Notes: generated from the sequence alone by a model not told the origin. A stretch of 64,000 nt of DNA from Vibrio maritimus (GCF_021441885.1 NZ_CP090439.1:930001-994000); one strand, 5' to 3'. Shown: positions 46,260 to 54,749, counted from the stretch's first letter. A program made the numbers and translations.

Positions 46260-46810
46260 CTCCGATAGATAGCCTTAAATTTCGAACGAATCCTACGCCT
46301 TTAAATTTGCGTCGCAAAATAACTATGTTGTGATTGTGGGTTTTGTCACTTTTATAAATAAAAAAGTTAATATGGGGTCGTTAGTTATTGAATTTAAATT
46401 ATGTATACAATACCATTTATAGTGTTAGATAATGATGTGAATTTAATTTCACCTATTTTTCTTCGATAACCCCCCCCAATCGCTAATCTAGCTAAACATC
46501 AGTCAGTAATTATTTATCTTCTCCCTTTCAAAGACTAAATATTACTTATTAACGTTTAGCTTGTCTGAACGAGGGTTGATTTTGTTTTGATATTAATTCA
46601 TAACACTTAAATTTATAATTATTACTATTAGAGATTAGGTAGAGAAATCGAGTTCGGCGTTTTGAGCGATGCTGTACTCGTTTTTGATGGGGCGAATATA
46701 GGTATTACCTCAGTGATTGTTAAGCTAACTCGCGTTATGCCTTTTGCCCCATCCTCCTAAGATTGCCACTATTTTCCTAGCGAAAGCTATCTTCTATAAA
46801 GGAAGTCATT
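46260..46810. other. Gene-free divergent region between nagE and usp
   Basis: About 550 AT-rich bases without a credible gene. It holds the NagC-like operator (46301-46322), AT-rich promoter-like DNA, and a C8 run at 46470-46477 that may vary by slippage. Confidence 0.65.
46301..46322. promoter_or_regulatory. NagC/Mlc-type operator upstream of nagE
   Basis: Core TTTGCGTCGCAAA with AT-rich flanks (TTAAAT... / ...ATAA), matching the NagC/Mlc pattern of a CG-N-CG centre between A/T arms. A weaker similar TTAAATTTCG half-site lies near 46275. Confidence 0.6.
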
Positions 46811-47242
46811 ATGGGATATAAAAATATTATGGTTGCAGTTGGTTTTGATAACCAAGCACAAGCTTTGCTCCAAAAAGCTGAATCTGTAGCCAGCCATTAC
46901 CCAGGTGCGACACTAAGTATTATTCATGTCGATATGAATGTGGCTGAGTTCTATCAAGGCGCTGTTGGTCTTGATCTGAAAGCCTATGATAGCACTGACC
47001 ATCAAGAGTCGGTGCATGAGATGAAGCACCTTATCGAGACTATGAGCATGCCGATCAGTAAGCATTTGCTTTATGCAGGTAGTGTAGAAAATGAAATCGT
47101 CGCTGCGATTGAAACCAATGATATTGACTTACTGATTATGGGTCATCATAGAACGAATGCATTTACCCAAATGTTCTCTGAGACAGAGTCACTGGTACGT
47201 ATGATGCCGTGTGACGTGATGTTGGTTAGGTTAGACAAATAG
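46811..47242 (+). CDS. Universal stress protein, UspA family
   Basis: 143 residues, one Usp domain. The N-terminus YKNIMVAVGFD and the ATP-loop-like segment LLIMGHHRTNAFTQMFSETESLVRMMPCDVMLV fit the family. The exact G-x2-G-x9-G-S/T ATP signature is altered (no glycine pair), so it may be of the non-ATP-binding UspA type. It has a strong AAGGAAG ribosome site. Probably a stress or stationary-phase protein. Confidence 0.88.
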   Translation: MGYKNIMVAVGFDNQAQALLQKAESVASHYPGATLSIIHVDMNVAEFYQGAVGLDLKAYDSTDHQESVHEMKHLIETMSMPISKHLLYAGSVENEIVAAIETNDIDLLIMGHHRTNAFTQMFSETESLVRMMPCDVMLVRLDK

Positions 47243-47363
47243 TCAATTAATCAGAACGCACTGTTAAATATATCAAGACATATAATAGGGCGTATTGTGT
47301 TAATATGAATATATTGACTGTCGTGAGACATGCAGGGCAAAATCAGAAATAAAAACTAATTGA

Positions 47364-47640
47364 ATTGGCCGACCCTCAAAGTGTTACTTGTATTTCATTT
47401 GTCTCTAAAAAAGACATGGAAGATTAGTCATCCAAGGAGATTTATTTCTACGGATTAAAACGTAGTGTTGAGAATATAGGTTGAGGGCGGCCACTTTTAA
47501 TTGCCAACCAGTCTTACTCTTGCAAATTAAAGGTTGGTATATGTATAGTTTTTACTAATGGTGCTGAAAACCCAATCATAAAAATATGCGGCAATGGACA
47601 CCCTGTCGGTTTTGCTGACGTTTCCGACAGGTGCCGCATT
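47364..47640 (+). ncRNA. Candidate structured non-coding RNA
   Basis: An outer helix TGGCCGACCCTCAA (47366-47379) / TTGAGGGCGGCCA (47481-47493) closes a 100-base loop that holds three small hairpins: GTCT/AGAC, TGGA/TCCA and CTACG/CGTAG. It is followed by CCAACC/GGTTGG and a long final hairpin, ATGCGGC...CCTGTCGG / CCGACAGG-T-GCCGCAT (about 47586-47639), then a T-rich tail. This is a multi-stem fold with a terminator-like end. No known riboswitch class is recognised. Confidence 0.45.
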
Positions 47641-47737
47641 CTTCTTATTTATTTTCTTCTTGCTAATTAATTTTCTTCACATAGTTCGTGTAAATCTATA
47701 CCTTTATTTTTTCTAGGCTAAATCTTATTATTTTATT

Positions 47738-47847
47738 ACCGAGTAAGACATTAAATCTTCGTGTGTGAGTTGGTTTTGTTTGAACTGTACTCGGTAGCAA
47801 CGGCCAGTGGAGTTTTTGTTTCTTTCTCCATCTGGTCGTTGTTTTAT
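47738..47847 (+). ncRNA. Second structured element or terminator
   Basis: ACCGAGT (47738) / ACTCGGT (47789) forms one helix. A 15-bp hairpin, CAACGGCCAGTGGAG (47798) / CTCCATCTGGTCGTTG (47828), with one wobble pair and one bulge, follows and ends in TTTT. It may be an independent short RNA or the terminator for transcription coming from the left. Confidence 0.45.
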
Positions 47848-47875
47848 CTAACGTGATATCAACTTAGCGAGTAAG

Positions 47876-48577
47876 CTATCGAAACTGACTCACTGCTTTG
47901 TTGGCTTTAGTGCGAATATCTAGGCTGAGTTTTGAAGCAAGATCCTTCGAGACTCCCATAGATTCAAAATAGCTCGGAGTTAAAAGACTCTGCATGTCGT
48001 GATGTGAGACCAAGGCTTGTGTGAGTTTTTCACTGTCACCTTGTTGATTCTGCATGAACCACTCATAAAAGGTGGCTTTGTGGTTGATTTCCATGTCGTA
48101 TTTGTTGATGAATCTGCGGATCATTTCTAATGCTTCGTCAATGTCGCATGTTTTGATGGAAGAGGTGAGAGACCACTCTATGTCACCATCCTGATGCTCC
48201 GTTAACCCCATGAGTGGACTGGAATCGATCGTGTAGTCATAGCTATGCTCTTCAAAGCGTTCACAGTATTTCTGAAACTCAACAAAGTCTGTAGAGAGTT
48301 CTGATGCCAAGGTTTCTTTTCCAATATATCTAGCGATATAAATGAGACGATCAAGGTTTATTCCATGAGCAGTTGAGCAGCGACTGTTGTTTGCAAAGTG
48401 CATGATGGTTGAAATACCGCTATTAAAAGTCAAACGGTGGGATTCAACAAAAAAGTTAAATCCATACTCGTTGATGATCGTTGTAATTTCAGGGCTTCGA
48501 TTACATACCTTGCTGTATACTCCCCACTTATAGTGCAGTAATTTGGCTCTTTCTTTAATCTCTTCGAATGTGTTCAT
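47876..48577 (-). CDS. AbiU2-like HEPN-fold protein, paralogue 1
   Basis: 233 residues, mostly helical. The opening pattern IKERAKLLHYKWGVYSKVC...GFNFFVESHRLTFNSGISTIM aligns with paralogue 2 next door and with the HEPN/AbiU2 pattern (tryptophan/tyrosine pair, FF block, long helix). The RNase-type R-x-H motif is not kept in the expected place; only RFEEH occurs. AbiU2 relatives occur in abortive-infection systems, but many are solitary genes of unknown role. It is 47 bases downstream of paralogue 2, with a terminator hairpin between. Confidence 0.65.
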   Translation of the reverse strand: MNTFEEIKERAKLLHYKWGVYSKVCNRSPEITTIINEYGFNFFVESHRLTFNSGISTIMHFANNSRCSTAHGINLDRLIYIARYIGKETLASELSTDFVEFQKYCERFEEHSYDYTIDSSPLMGLTEHQDGDIEWSLTSSIKTCDIDEALEMIRRFINKYDMEINHKATFYEWFMQNQQGDSEKLTQALVSHHDMQSLLTPSYFESMGVSKDLASKLSLDIRTKANKAVSQFR

Positions 48578-48596
48578 AGTGGTTTCTCCAAATAAG

Positions 48597-48616
48597 AAAA
48601 AACCGCCATTAGGCGG
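48597..48616 (-). terminator. Terminator between the two AbiU2-like genes
   Basis: 5-bp CCGCC/GGCGG stem with a four-base loop. Minus-strand transcripts from paralogue 2 run into a T6 tail. Confidence 0.78.
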
Positions 48617-48624
48617 CTCAAGGT

Positions 48625-49263
48625 TTAGAGTTTGATTGCCATCGCTTCGTGCTCAGAAACGCCCATGGCATCGAGTCGGTCTTCTTCTAAAATGTGCTCT
48701 GCAGCACGCGCAATTTTCAGTGAACGAATGAGCATGTCACCGCAGTATTTTGGATTACAAAAAATTGCATCATATGAGGTGTGGGGTATATGAAGTGCTG
48801 ACTCATAGGCGTTCATGTAGTCATTAATCAATCCAAGCAATGTTTCAATGGGCAAGTAAACACTCTCAAGTAAGTCAGAGTGCTCTTGGTTGATAGCGTG
48901 CTTCATATCGATGTGGGCAATTCGCCCTTCAGCAAAAGACATCAGGGTTTCTGAGCAAACAGACGCGATATGCTGACAGCGCTGGTCGAGGCGTTCACCT
49001 AATTCATGATGTCCCGACTGTCTTGCAAGGAATACAAGTTGCTCGAGATCTTGTGACTCTTTTTTAGGGCTAGTGTCGGTTAATTTGAATAACGAGCTCA
49101 GTATGTCTTTGAGAAAAAGATTCTGGGTAGTTGAGAAAAAATTGATACCGCTGTTGGCAAGTAGTTCCGTGGTTGGTTCATCGACGGCAAACACGTCTCT
49201 AAAGGTAATCCACATAAAGTTAGCGTGTAGCACTTCGGTTTTTAGTTTTTTATAGATATCCAA
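48625..49263 (-). CDS. AbiU2-like HEPN-fold protein, paralogue 2
   Basis: 212 residues. ANFMWITFRDVFAVDEPTTELLANSGINFFSTTQ and FLKDILSSLFKLTD carry the AbiU2 pattern, and RIAHID (near 115) resembles the R-x-A-H-x-D block of the family. It shares the W/Y...NFF...LI-ARxxG layout with paralogue 1 (LEQLVFLARQSG versus LDRLIYIARYIG). Function unknown; possible RNA-cleaving or toxin-type activity from the family, unproven here. It lies after the asr operon on the same strand. Confidence 0.7.
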   Translation of the reverse strand: MDIYKKLKTEVLHANFMWITFRDVFAVDEPTTELLANSGINFFSTTQNLFLKDILSSLFKLTDTSPKKESQDLEQLVFLARQSGHHELGERLDQRCQHIASVCSETLMSFAEGRIAHIDMKHAINQEHSDLLESVYLPIETLLGLINDYMNAYESALHIPHTSYDAIFCNPKYCGDMLIRSLKIARAAEHILEEDRLDAMGVSEHEAMAIKL

Positions 49264-49318
49264 TGGATGCCTCCAGTGACGGATGATATATAGCTAGATT
49301 GTGAAGTTTGAGGGGAGT

Positions 49319-49340
49319 AAGCCGCCTTGAAAGGCGGCTT
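49319..49340. terminator. Hairpin after asrC
   Basis: 10-bp stem AAGCCGCCTT / AAGGCGGCTT with a two-base centre, 33 bases past asrC on the minus strand. The T-run is poor. Confidence 0.55.
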
Positions 49341-49372
49341 GTATGAACGTGACGTCAATGGGTTGTCGTTAC

Positions 49373-50374
49373 TTACTTAACGTGCATATTGGCAACGTAC
49401 TCGTCTTCAGCCCAGTACATGCGCTCTGCTACCATGGCCCCTGGGTTGAGCTCGACGTCACGCAGTACACGCTCTTTAAAACGCATGTAGCCTCCCTTGT
49501 CGATTAGGTGGCCCATGTGGAGGTATTTCGGGACCCCTTTCAGCATCTCTTTTTCGAACTCAAACAGGTTTTCAAGTACTTGATGAAGAACATCTTCAGT
49601 TACCCAGTTGAGGAAAACTTTGCCGACACGAGGTGTCTTCTTAGAGGTGCGTCCCCCAAGCTTAACCATATAGAGTTGTTTGGGATCTCGCTGCCAAGCA
49701 AGTGTTGGACAGGCAAGTACACACTCGCCGCAACCGATGCATTTACTCTCTTCTTTCACCGCCTTTCCATTCTCAATCGATAAACAATTGACCGCGTGAT
49801 GAGAGCAAGCGCTGACACAAGCACCGCAGCCAATACAGCGCTCTGGCGTAAAGTTAATTTTGGCGATACCTAGAATGCCGAAGTCTGACATATTCGCTTT
49901 AGCGCAATCGTTAGGGCATCCTGCAGTGACGATTTTTAGGTGGTACTTGTTTGGGTAGACATGATGCTCTAGTCGCTGTGCTAACCCTGTTGTATCTGTG
50001 TTGGCTTTTTGGCAGATTTGACTGCCCTGACATGCGACGATATTACGTCCACCAATGCTCTGGTAGCCCGCTTCTAGATCCTCAACCTCAACGCCACAAA
50101 TATCCTGAGTAATGTCTTTGATAAAAGGCTTGAGGGCTTTATTGACCTTGGGAATATCTTGATAGCGAATACCTGGCATTGCGAGTTTTTGACGGGTTGT
50201 TAGGTGAATGATGCCGTTCCCGTATTTCTCTGCGATTTCTTGTGCCGTTGAGAGTAAGTAGGCGGGCATAATGCCGCCCGGTATACGAACACTGATCATG
50301 CATTCGCCGCGCACTTTCGAAAGACGATAGTCTGCGTCTGCCCGCATTTTGATGATATCTACATCCAAACTCAT
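49373..50374 (-). CDS. asrC: Anaerobic sulfite reductase catalytic subunit C (AsrC)
   Basis: 333 residues. The siroheme/[4Fe-4S] ligands are in ACQGSQICQKA and TAGCPNDCAKA. Two ferredoxin clusters follow (CIGCGACVSACSHHAVNC and CIGCGECVLACP). AsrC reduces sulfite to sulfide with electrons from AsrA and AsrB. It is the last gene of the cobA-asrA-asrB-asrC operon, nine bases after asrB. Confidence 0.94.
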   Translation of the reverse strand: MSLDVDIIKMRADADYRLSKVRGECMISVRIPGGIMPAYLLSTAQEIAEKYGNGIIHLTTRQKLAMPGIRYQDIPKVNKALKPFIKDITQDICGVEVEDLEAGYQSIGGRNIVACQGSQICQKANTDTTGLAQRLEHHVYPNKYHLKIVTAGCPNDCAKANMSDFGILGIAKINFTPERCIGCGACVSACSHHAVNCLSIENGKAVKEESKCIGCGECVLACPTLAWQRDPKQLYMVKLGGRTSKKTPRVGKVFLNWVTEDVLHQVLENLFEFEKEMLKGVPKYLHMGHLIDKGGYMRFKERVLRDVELNPGAMVAERMYWAEDEYVANMHVK

Positions 50375-50383
50375 AGTTTTCTC

Positions 50384-51184
50384 CTAGTCGACCATTGATT
50401 TCGCTTCGTCATATCGAAATACCGGTCCATCAATACACACGTAGTTTTTACCAATGCGACAATGACCACATTTACCCACTGCACAAGCCATCCTGCGTTC
50501 ATAATCGACCCAGATTTGCTCTTCGCGCAAACCAAGTTCAAGGAAGGCTTGAACGACGAATTTGATCATGATTGGCGGTCCAACTACGATGAGCTGTACG
50601 TCTTGCATATCGGTTAGGTCTAGGGAGTCGATATATTTGGTGACAAGACCAGTTTGATAGAAGGGGTTACTTGACTCTTCATCGAGTGTGCAGGTGAGGT
50701 TGATCGCTTTGTCCCAATCTTTCATCTCATCTTTATAAAGCACAGCTTGATCATTTTTGTAGCCAACGACGACGTCCATGGCTTTGACAAGTTGACGATT
50801 CTCACTGAAATGGTTAATTAACCCCTTAACAGGCGCCACCCCAGTGCCACCGGCAAGTACTATTAAGTGCTTATCGTGGTACTTATCCATAGGGTAGCCG
50901 TTACCATGAACGCCTCGCATCCAGACTTCGTCACCTTCCTTTAGTTTGAATAACTCATCGGTGACCTTACCGACTTTACGGATTAACAAATCAATATAAC
51001 CATCGCCATAGTCGGAAACGGAGATAGGTGCTTCGCCAAACAAAGGTAGGGAGACTTCAACGAATTGACCGAAATGGACATCAAAGTCGCATTCCACACG
51101 AAAGTTCCACTCAAGCTCAGTGTGCTTAATGATTTCAAGAATTTCGTACGGGTGGGGGATAAGTCTATTTTCACAGTTACACAT
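50384..51184 (-). CDS. asrB: Anaerobic sulfite reductase subunit B (AsrB)
   Basis: 266 residues: an FAD-binding barrel, then a NAD-binding fold (LAGGTGVAPVKGLINHF, near 110), and a C-terminal [2Fe-2S] site of the PyrK type (CAVGKCGHCRIGKNYVCIDGP). It transfers electrons from NADH to the other subunits. It overlaps asrA by eight bases. A diverged second copy lies 5 kb upstream. Confidence 0.93.
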   Translation of the reverse strand: MCNCENRLIPHPYEILEIIKHTELEWNFRVECDFDVHFGQFVEVSLPLFGEAPISVSDYGDGYIDLLIRKVGKVTDELFKLKEGDEVWMRGVHGNGYPMDKYHDKHLIVLAGGTGVAPVKGLINHFSENRQLVKAMDVVVGYKNDQAVLYKDEMKDWDKAINLTCTLDEESSNPFYQTGLVTKYIDSLDLTDMQDVQLIVVGPPIMIKFVVQAFLELGLREEQIWVDYERRMACAVGKCGHCRIGKNYVCIDGPVFRYDEAKSMVD

Positions 51185-52229
51185 TCGCAGCTTCTTCTTT
51201 TAGAGTAAGTTCAACTTGGTCAGCCATCTTGTTAATGATGTTGCTGAATGAGATGTAGTGTGGACATCGATCGTCGCATCGACCGCAACCGACGCACATA
51301 TGGTGTTCACCCTGCCTTGCTTTAAAATCATTGACCTTGTGAAGTGCTCGATAACGAAGTCGTTCACCCGTTTTATCTCGGAAACTGTGGCCGCCAGCCA
51401 TGTCGGTAAAGTTACCCGTCATGCAGCTTGCGTGTTGGCGTCGACGCTCGCCAACGCGGTATTCTTTGTTGTGTACTACGTCAAACACGCTGTAGCAGCT
51501 GCATGTAGGGCAAGATGTAGTGCAGCGACCACATCCAATGCAACGGCTGTCGTACTCATCCCATACTGAGTGATTGGTTAGAATGGTTCTTACTTTTAGT
51601 GGGTCACTGCATACTTGATCCGGCGTTCTTACCTTGACGTGATTTTCAGTGACAAATTGAGTCGTGTGTTGAGACTTTGTGCCGATATCAGCAAAGTAGT
51701 GCTCAAGTTGCTGATCTTTGATACACAGGTCAGCGCCTTTTTCCGTTAGGCGAACAGAGGCTGAGAAATTGTCGGTGGTGTTGGTTCCCATCGATACACA
51801 AAAGCAATTCTCGAAGCTAGACTCACACTCAATAAGCACGAGCTTGAGCTTCTCTCGAAGACGCTTGTAATAGAAGTCTGCGTTGCCTCCATTGTTGAGA
51901 AACATGTGGTCTAGGCTTTTGAGCGCATTGATGTCGCAAGCGCGAAGAAACAGAAGGACAGGTCTAGCGTCTATATCGGATTCACGCAGTTCGTTAGCGT
52001 TAAACCAGAATAGAGTCTCTGTTATTGGAAATACGACCTCTTTGGGGGAAAAGTGCGACTTCTCTTTCCAAACGATGTCGTCAGCTTTATGTATTTCGTC
52101 GTAGATAAGGTTGTCGGTGTGAGCGAAACGTCCGCCCATGCGCTCGTAGACGGGCGCCATGATCCTGTAGGACTCTCGGATAGTTGATATGACTTGCTCA
52201 AACTCGTCATGGTTTAGGAATTTAGACAT
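51177..52229 (-). CDS. asrA: Anaerobic sulfite reductase subunit A (AsrA)
   Basis: 350 residues with two [4Fe-4S] ferredoxin motifs, CIGCGRCTTSCPTC (near 235) and CVGCGRCDDRCP (near 315). It is the electron-transfer subunit of the Asr complex, first described in Salmonella. It overlaps the cobA-type gene and asrB by eight bases each, so the four genes are tightly linked. Confidence 0.93.
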   Translation of the reverse strand: MSKFLNHDEFEQVISTIRESYRIMAPVYERMGGRFAHTDNLIYDEIHKADDIVWKEKSHFSPKEVVFPITETLFWFNANELRESDIDARPVLLFLRACDINALKSLDHMFLNNGGNADFYYKRLREKLKLVLIECESSFENCFCVSMGTNTTDNFSASVRLTEKGADLCIKDQQLEHYFADIGTKSQHTTQFVTENHVKVRTPDQVCSDPLKVRTILTNHSVWDEYDSRCIGCGRCTTSCPTCSCYSVFDVVHNKEYRVGERRRQHASCMTGNFTDMAGGHSFRDKTGERLRYRALHKVNDFKARQGEHHMCVGCGRCDDRCPHYISFSNIINKMADQVELTLKEEAANV

Positions 52230-53049
52230 GCTCTGCCTCAGTTTTTTTTATATAGAATCTTTTTAACTCTCCATCGAATACATCTCGTTGTGAGAACCAC
52301 TCAATGGAATAGGAAAGCTTCACAACGTCGCCAATAACGATAACTGCAGGCATTGGAGGTTTGCAGGTTGCGACGATATCGACTAACTCACCCAACTCAC
52401 AGGTAATAACGCACTGGTTATGACGGGTCCCATTACTGATGATGGCGACAGGAGTTTGTTGGTCGAGCCCATATCGGATGAGATTGTTGGCAATATTCTC
52501 AGCCTTGTGAAGACCCATATAGAAGACGAGGGTGTGGCCGATGCTCGCAAGGCTTTCCCAGTTTATGTGGTCCGAATCATGTTGGTCGCGTCCTGTCACT
52601 ATCGTCATACCACTTGAGACACCGCGGTGGGTTACTGGGATTCCTGCATAATCACAACAGCCAATCGCCGCCGTGATGCCAGGGACTACTTCATAGGGCA
52701 CATTAGCGTTAGCCAGTGCAATCGCTTCCTCACCACCACGACCGAAGACAAACGGGTCTCCACCTTTTAATCGACATACCGATTTACCAAGCTTTGCGTG
52801 CTTGATAATCTCTTTATTTATCTCTTCTTGGAGGTGGCATTTGGAATCAAATATTTTTCCGACATATATGATTTCCGCATGCCTTGGAATAAATTGCATG
52901 ACTTCATCAGAGACCAAGTTGTCGTAAATAACCACGTCTGAGCGGGCCAAAATTCGACACGCTTTGACTGTCATCAGTTCTGGATCGCCTAATCCTGCAC
53001 CTACTAGGTAAACGTGTCCTTTGCGACCATATATAGATTCAATTGTCAT
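52222..53049 (-). CDS. cobA: Uroporphyrinogen-III C-methyltransferase (SUMT)
   Basis: 275 residues. SUMT motifs are clear: VYLVGAGLGDPELMTVKA (N-terminal SAM site), RLKGGDPFVFGRGGEEA, and VPGITAAIGCCDYAGIPVTHR. It makes precorrin-2, the precursor of siroheme. Siroheme is the cofactor of AsrC, which explains its place as first gene of the operon. It has only the methyltransferase part of CysG, so dehydrogenation and iron insertion must come from elsewhere. Confidence 0.93.
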   Translation of the reverse strand: MTIESIYGRKGHVYLVGAGLGDPELMTVKACRILARSDVVIYDNLVSDEVMQFIPRHAEIIYVGKIFDSKCHLQEEINKEIIKHAKLGKSVCRLKGGDPFVFGRGGEEAIALANANVPYEVVPGITAAIGCCDYAGIPVTHRGVSSGMTIVTGRDQHDSDHINWESLASIGHTLVFYMGLHKAENIANNLIRYGLDQQTPVAIISNGTRHNQCVITCELGELVDIVATCKPPMPAVIVIGDVVKLSYSIEWFSQRDVFDGELKRFYIKKTEAEHV

Positions 53050-53145
53050 GGTTTTACTTTAAATAACCGTAATAAACTTATGGTAATTGATTGATGAGGA
53101 ATGAAAAATCAACTTACTTTTAACTGCTGTTAGACTTGGCTGAAC

Positions 53146-53175
53146 AAAAAAACGCCTCGATGTAGGCGGTTTTTT
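53146..53175. terminator. Terminator upstream of cobA
   Basis: CGCCT/AGGCG stem flanked by A7 and T6-7, directly after the 31-residue gene on the minus strand; it separates the small-gene cluster from the asr operon. Confidence 0.7.
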
Positions 53176-53176
53176 A

Positions 53177-53272
53177 TTACATTTTTTTCTTCTTACATTT
53201 GACTATTAGGTAAATAACAGCGGCACCGATAATCCATATGATTGCGTCTGTTTGCTCTTTACTAAGTGTCAT
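53177..53272 (-). CDS. 31-residue single-span membrane protein
   Basis: The ATG overlaps the previous stop by one base (TAATG). The protein starts MTLSKEQTDA, then has one hydrophobic span (IIWIIGAAVIYLIV) and a basic tail (KCKKKKM). The overlap suggests translational coupling. Too short to place in a family; role unknown. Confidence 0.6.
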   Translation of the reverse strand: MTLSKEQTDAIIWIIGAAVIYLIVKCKKKKM

Positions 53273-53526
53273 TACGAAGCCTTTTGACTGTGTGGTAATT
53301 GACTTGGAGTGTGTTCACATGAAGGAAACGGAGCTATTTGCTGAGATATATCGAGTCCATTCTCAAAACCATTCATAAAGCGATCATAGAGCTCTATGCT
53401 GTTAGGTTGCTGCTCAATATAGATGCCTATAATTCGCCCTATGTCGATGACATCGAGATTGAGCTGCTTTTTTCTATGGTGCAGGTAAGTGCCTGTCAGG
53501 TGGTCTAATAGGTCTTTAGTGTTCAT
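53272..53526 (-). CDS. Small soluble protein of unknown function
   Basis: 84 residues, helical (KDLLDHLTGTYLHHRKKQLN; IELYDRFMNGFENGLDISQQ), no span and no motif. It overlaps the 220-residue gene by 11 bases and the 31-residue gene by one, so the three are probably translated together. The family is not recognised. Confidence 0.62.
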   Translation of the reverse strand: MNTKDLLDHLTGTYLHHRKKQLNLDVIDIGRIIGIYIEQQPNSIELYDRFMNGFENGLDISQQIAPFPSCEHTPSQLPHSQKAS

Positions 53527-54178
53527 AGTACCCCTTAATTAAATCGATGATTTTCTTTTTTGACGCTTTACTACCATCGATAAAGTAGCTGCGGCGTTTG
53601 CCTTTCTTTGTTACTTGTACCAAGTGCGTTTGATATCGGTGTTCTGTGCCATCGTGAGTCATGCACTGGGTGTCAAATCGTTTCAGGTTCTCTTTGATGG
53701 TTGATTCGTCGTTTATTTCTTTGGTGTCCCGCGTGTTATCGCGAGTCTCTGAGGAGCTTGCTGATAGTAAGTTTTGTTGACACACATTTTCTAAACAGAT
53801 TTCGCTGATCATAAGCGTCTTCGGAGCCTTAGGTTGAAAGAATGGTAGGCTTCTGTGCATGGATAACTGGAGGACAAGTTCACTCGAGGTGTTATTGCAT
53901 AATTGCCCTGTATTGAGATTAGACTGCCTAGCTTCAAACTTAATGAGCTCGATTACAGTTGAATAGGAATGGACAATATCTGGCTGTTTGAATGTACAAT
54001 TGTGGCGGTTGAAATATTGAACGAGGTAGTGCTGGCATGATGCATTGTTCAGTTCGATATTAGAGAGAATTTTATCTAAGGGCCGATACTGAGACTTATA
54101 AATTGAGTAGAAACCTAGACACATCATGATGAGTAGCACCGTGGAGAATAATTCAAGATAGATAACCAACTGCGCCAC
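53516..54178 (-). CDS. Membrane-anchored protein of unknown function
   Basis: 220 residues. One N-terminal span (LVIYLELFSTVLLIMMCLGFY) is followed by a soluble part with a basic C-terminus (VTKKGKRRSYFIDGSKASKK). A middle stretch is Asn/Ser/Thr-rich. The family is not recognised. It heads a run of overlapping small genes. Confidence 0.66.
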   Translation of the reverse strand: MAQLVIYLELFSTVLLIMMCLGFYSIYKSQYRPLDKILSNIELNNASCQHYLVQYFNRHNCTFKQPDIVHSYSTVIELIKFEARQSNLNTGQLCNNTSSELVLQLSMHRSLPFFQPKAPKTLMISEICLENVCQQNLLSASSSETRDNTRDTKEINDESTIKENLKRFDTQCMTHDGTEHRYQTHLVQVTKKGKRRSYFIDGSKASKKKIIDLIKGYYEH

Positions 54179-54225
54179 CTCTGAAAAGCTAACAACACTC
54201 GAGTAGTGTTAAAGTGTTTTTATGT

Positions 54226-54372
54226 CTAAGGCTGTTGTATGGTGCCCAATGTCGCTAATGCTATGATGGCGACCAGCAGCAATATCAAGGTGATATTAAC
54301 CTTTTTTTGATCGGATATACGCCTCCACCAATCCGCACGTCGTTTGCGTAGTCGATAACGGCGGTAGTTCAT
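54226..54372 (-). CDS. 48-residue single-span membrane protein
   Basis: A strong GGAGG ribosome site precedes the ATG. The basic N-terminus (MNYRRYRLRKRRADWWRRI) is followed by one span (NITLILLLVAIIALATLG). The start overlaps the 63-residue gene by four bases. Its charge layout suggests a cytoplasmic N-terminus. Role unknown. Confidence 0.65.
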   Translation of the reverse strand: MNYRRYRLRKRRADWWRRISDQKKVNITLILLLVAIIALATLGTIQQP

Positions 54373-54560
54373 GAATCCTCCGAGATACCTATCTTTTTAG
54401 TCTGCCTCACGCATTTCTTATTTTGCTCACGGCTTTTTTGAAGTGATTCAGCCATTTCTTTATTGACTACACTTGGTTCGGTCTCTTCAAGAATATCTGC
54501 AATCATATCTAGAACGACTTGAACTGATATCATAGTGTCTTGTTGCTGATAGGGTTTCAT
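54369..54560 (-). CDS. Small acidic protein of unknown function
   Basis: 63 residues. An acidic helical N-terminal half (VVLDMIADILEETEPSVV) is followed by a basic C-terminal half. It overlaps the 48-residue membrane protein gene by four bases. The family is not recognised and no strong ribosome site is seen; an alternative start is Met10. Confidence 0.5.
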   Translation of the reverse strand: MKPYQQQDTMISVQVVLDMIADILEETEPSVVNKEMAESLQKSREQNKKCVRQTKKIGISEDS

Positions 54561-54749
54561 TAAATAATCTTTAATACCTAAGTCAATGTGGTAATTATAT
54601 CTTAGTTGTACTGAAATTTGGTTTCTAATTGTTTATCGTGCGTAAAACTCAACTTTACATTATTTATCTTGTATTGCCTGCCTAATTGCAGGCGTTTCTG
54701 TAATATTAATGAACAACGGAAAGTAGATATTGAATGGTTTGATAAAACA

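Larger units (their letters stand above)
47243..47875. other. 633-base gene-free region with strong RNA-like structure
   Basis: No frame of good quality is found. Two structured blocks are listed separately: 47364-47640 and 47738-47847. Both lie in a stretch between a plus-strand and a minus-strand gene, and could be terminators, untranslated mRNA or small RNAs. Confidence 0.7.

Noticed and set aside
46470..46477. C8 run as a phase-variable frameshift
   Set aside because: It lies outside any gene; at most it could alter promoter spacing, for which there is no evidence.
53050..53110. FNR box upstream of cobA-asrABC
   Set aside because: TTGAT and ATCAA half-sites occur but not with the four-base spacing needed; anaerobic control is likely for asr but is not shown by a site here.
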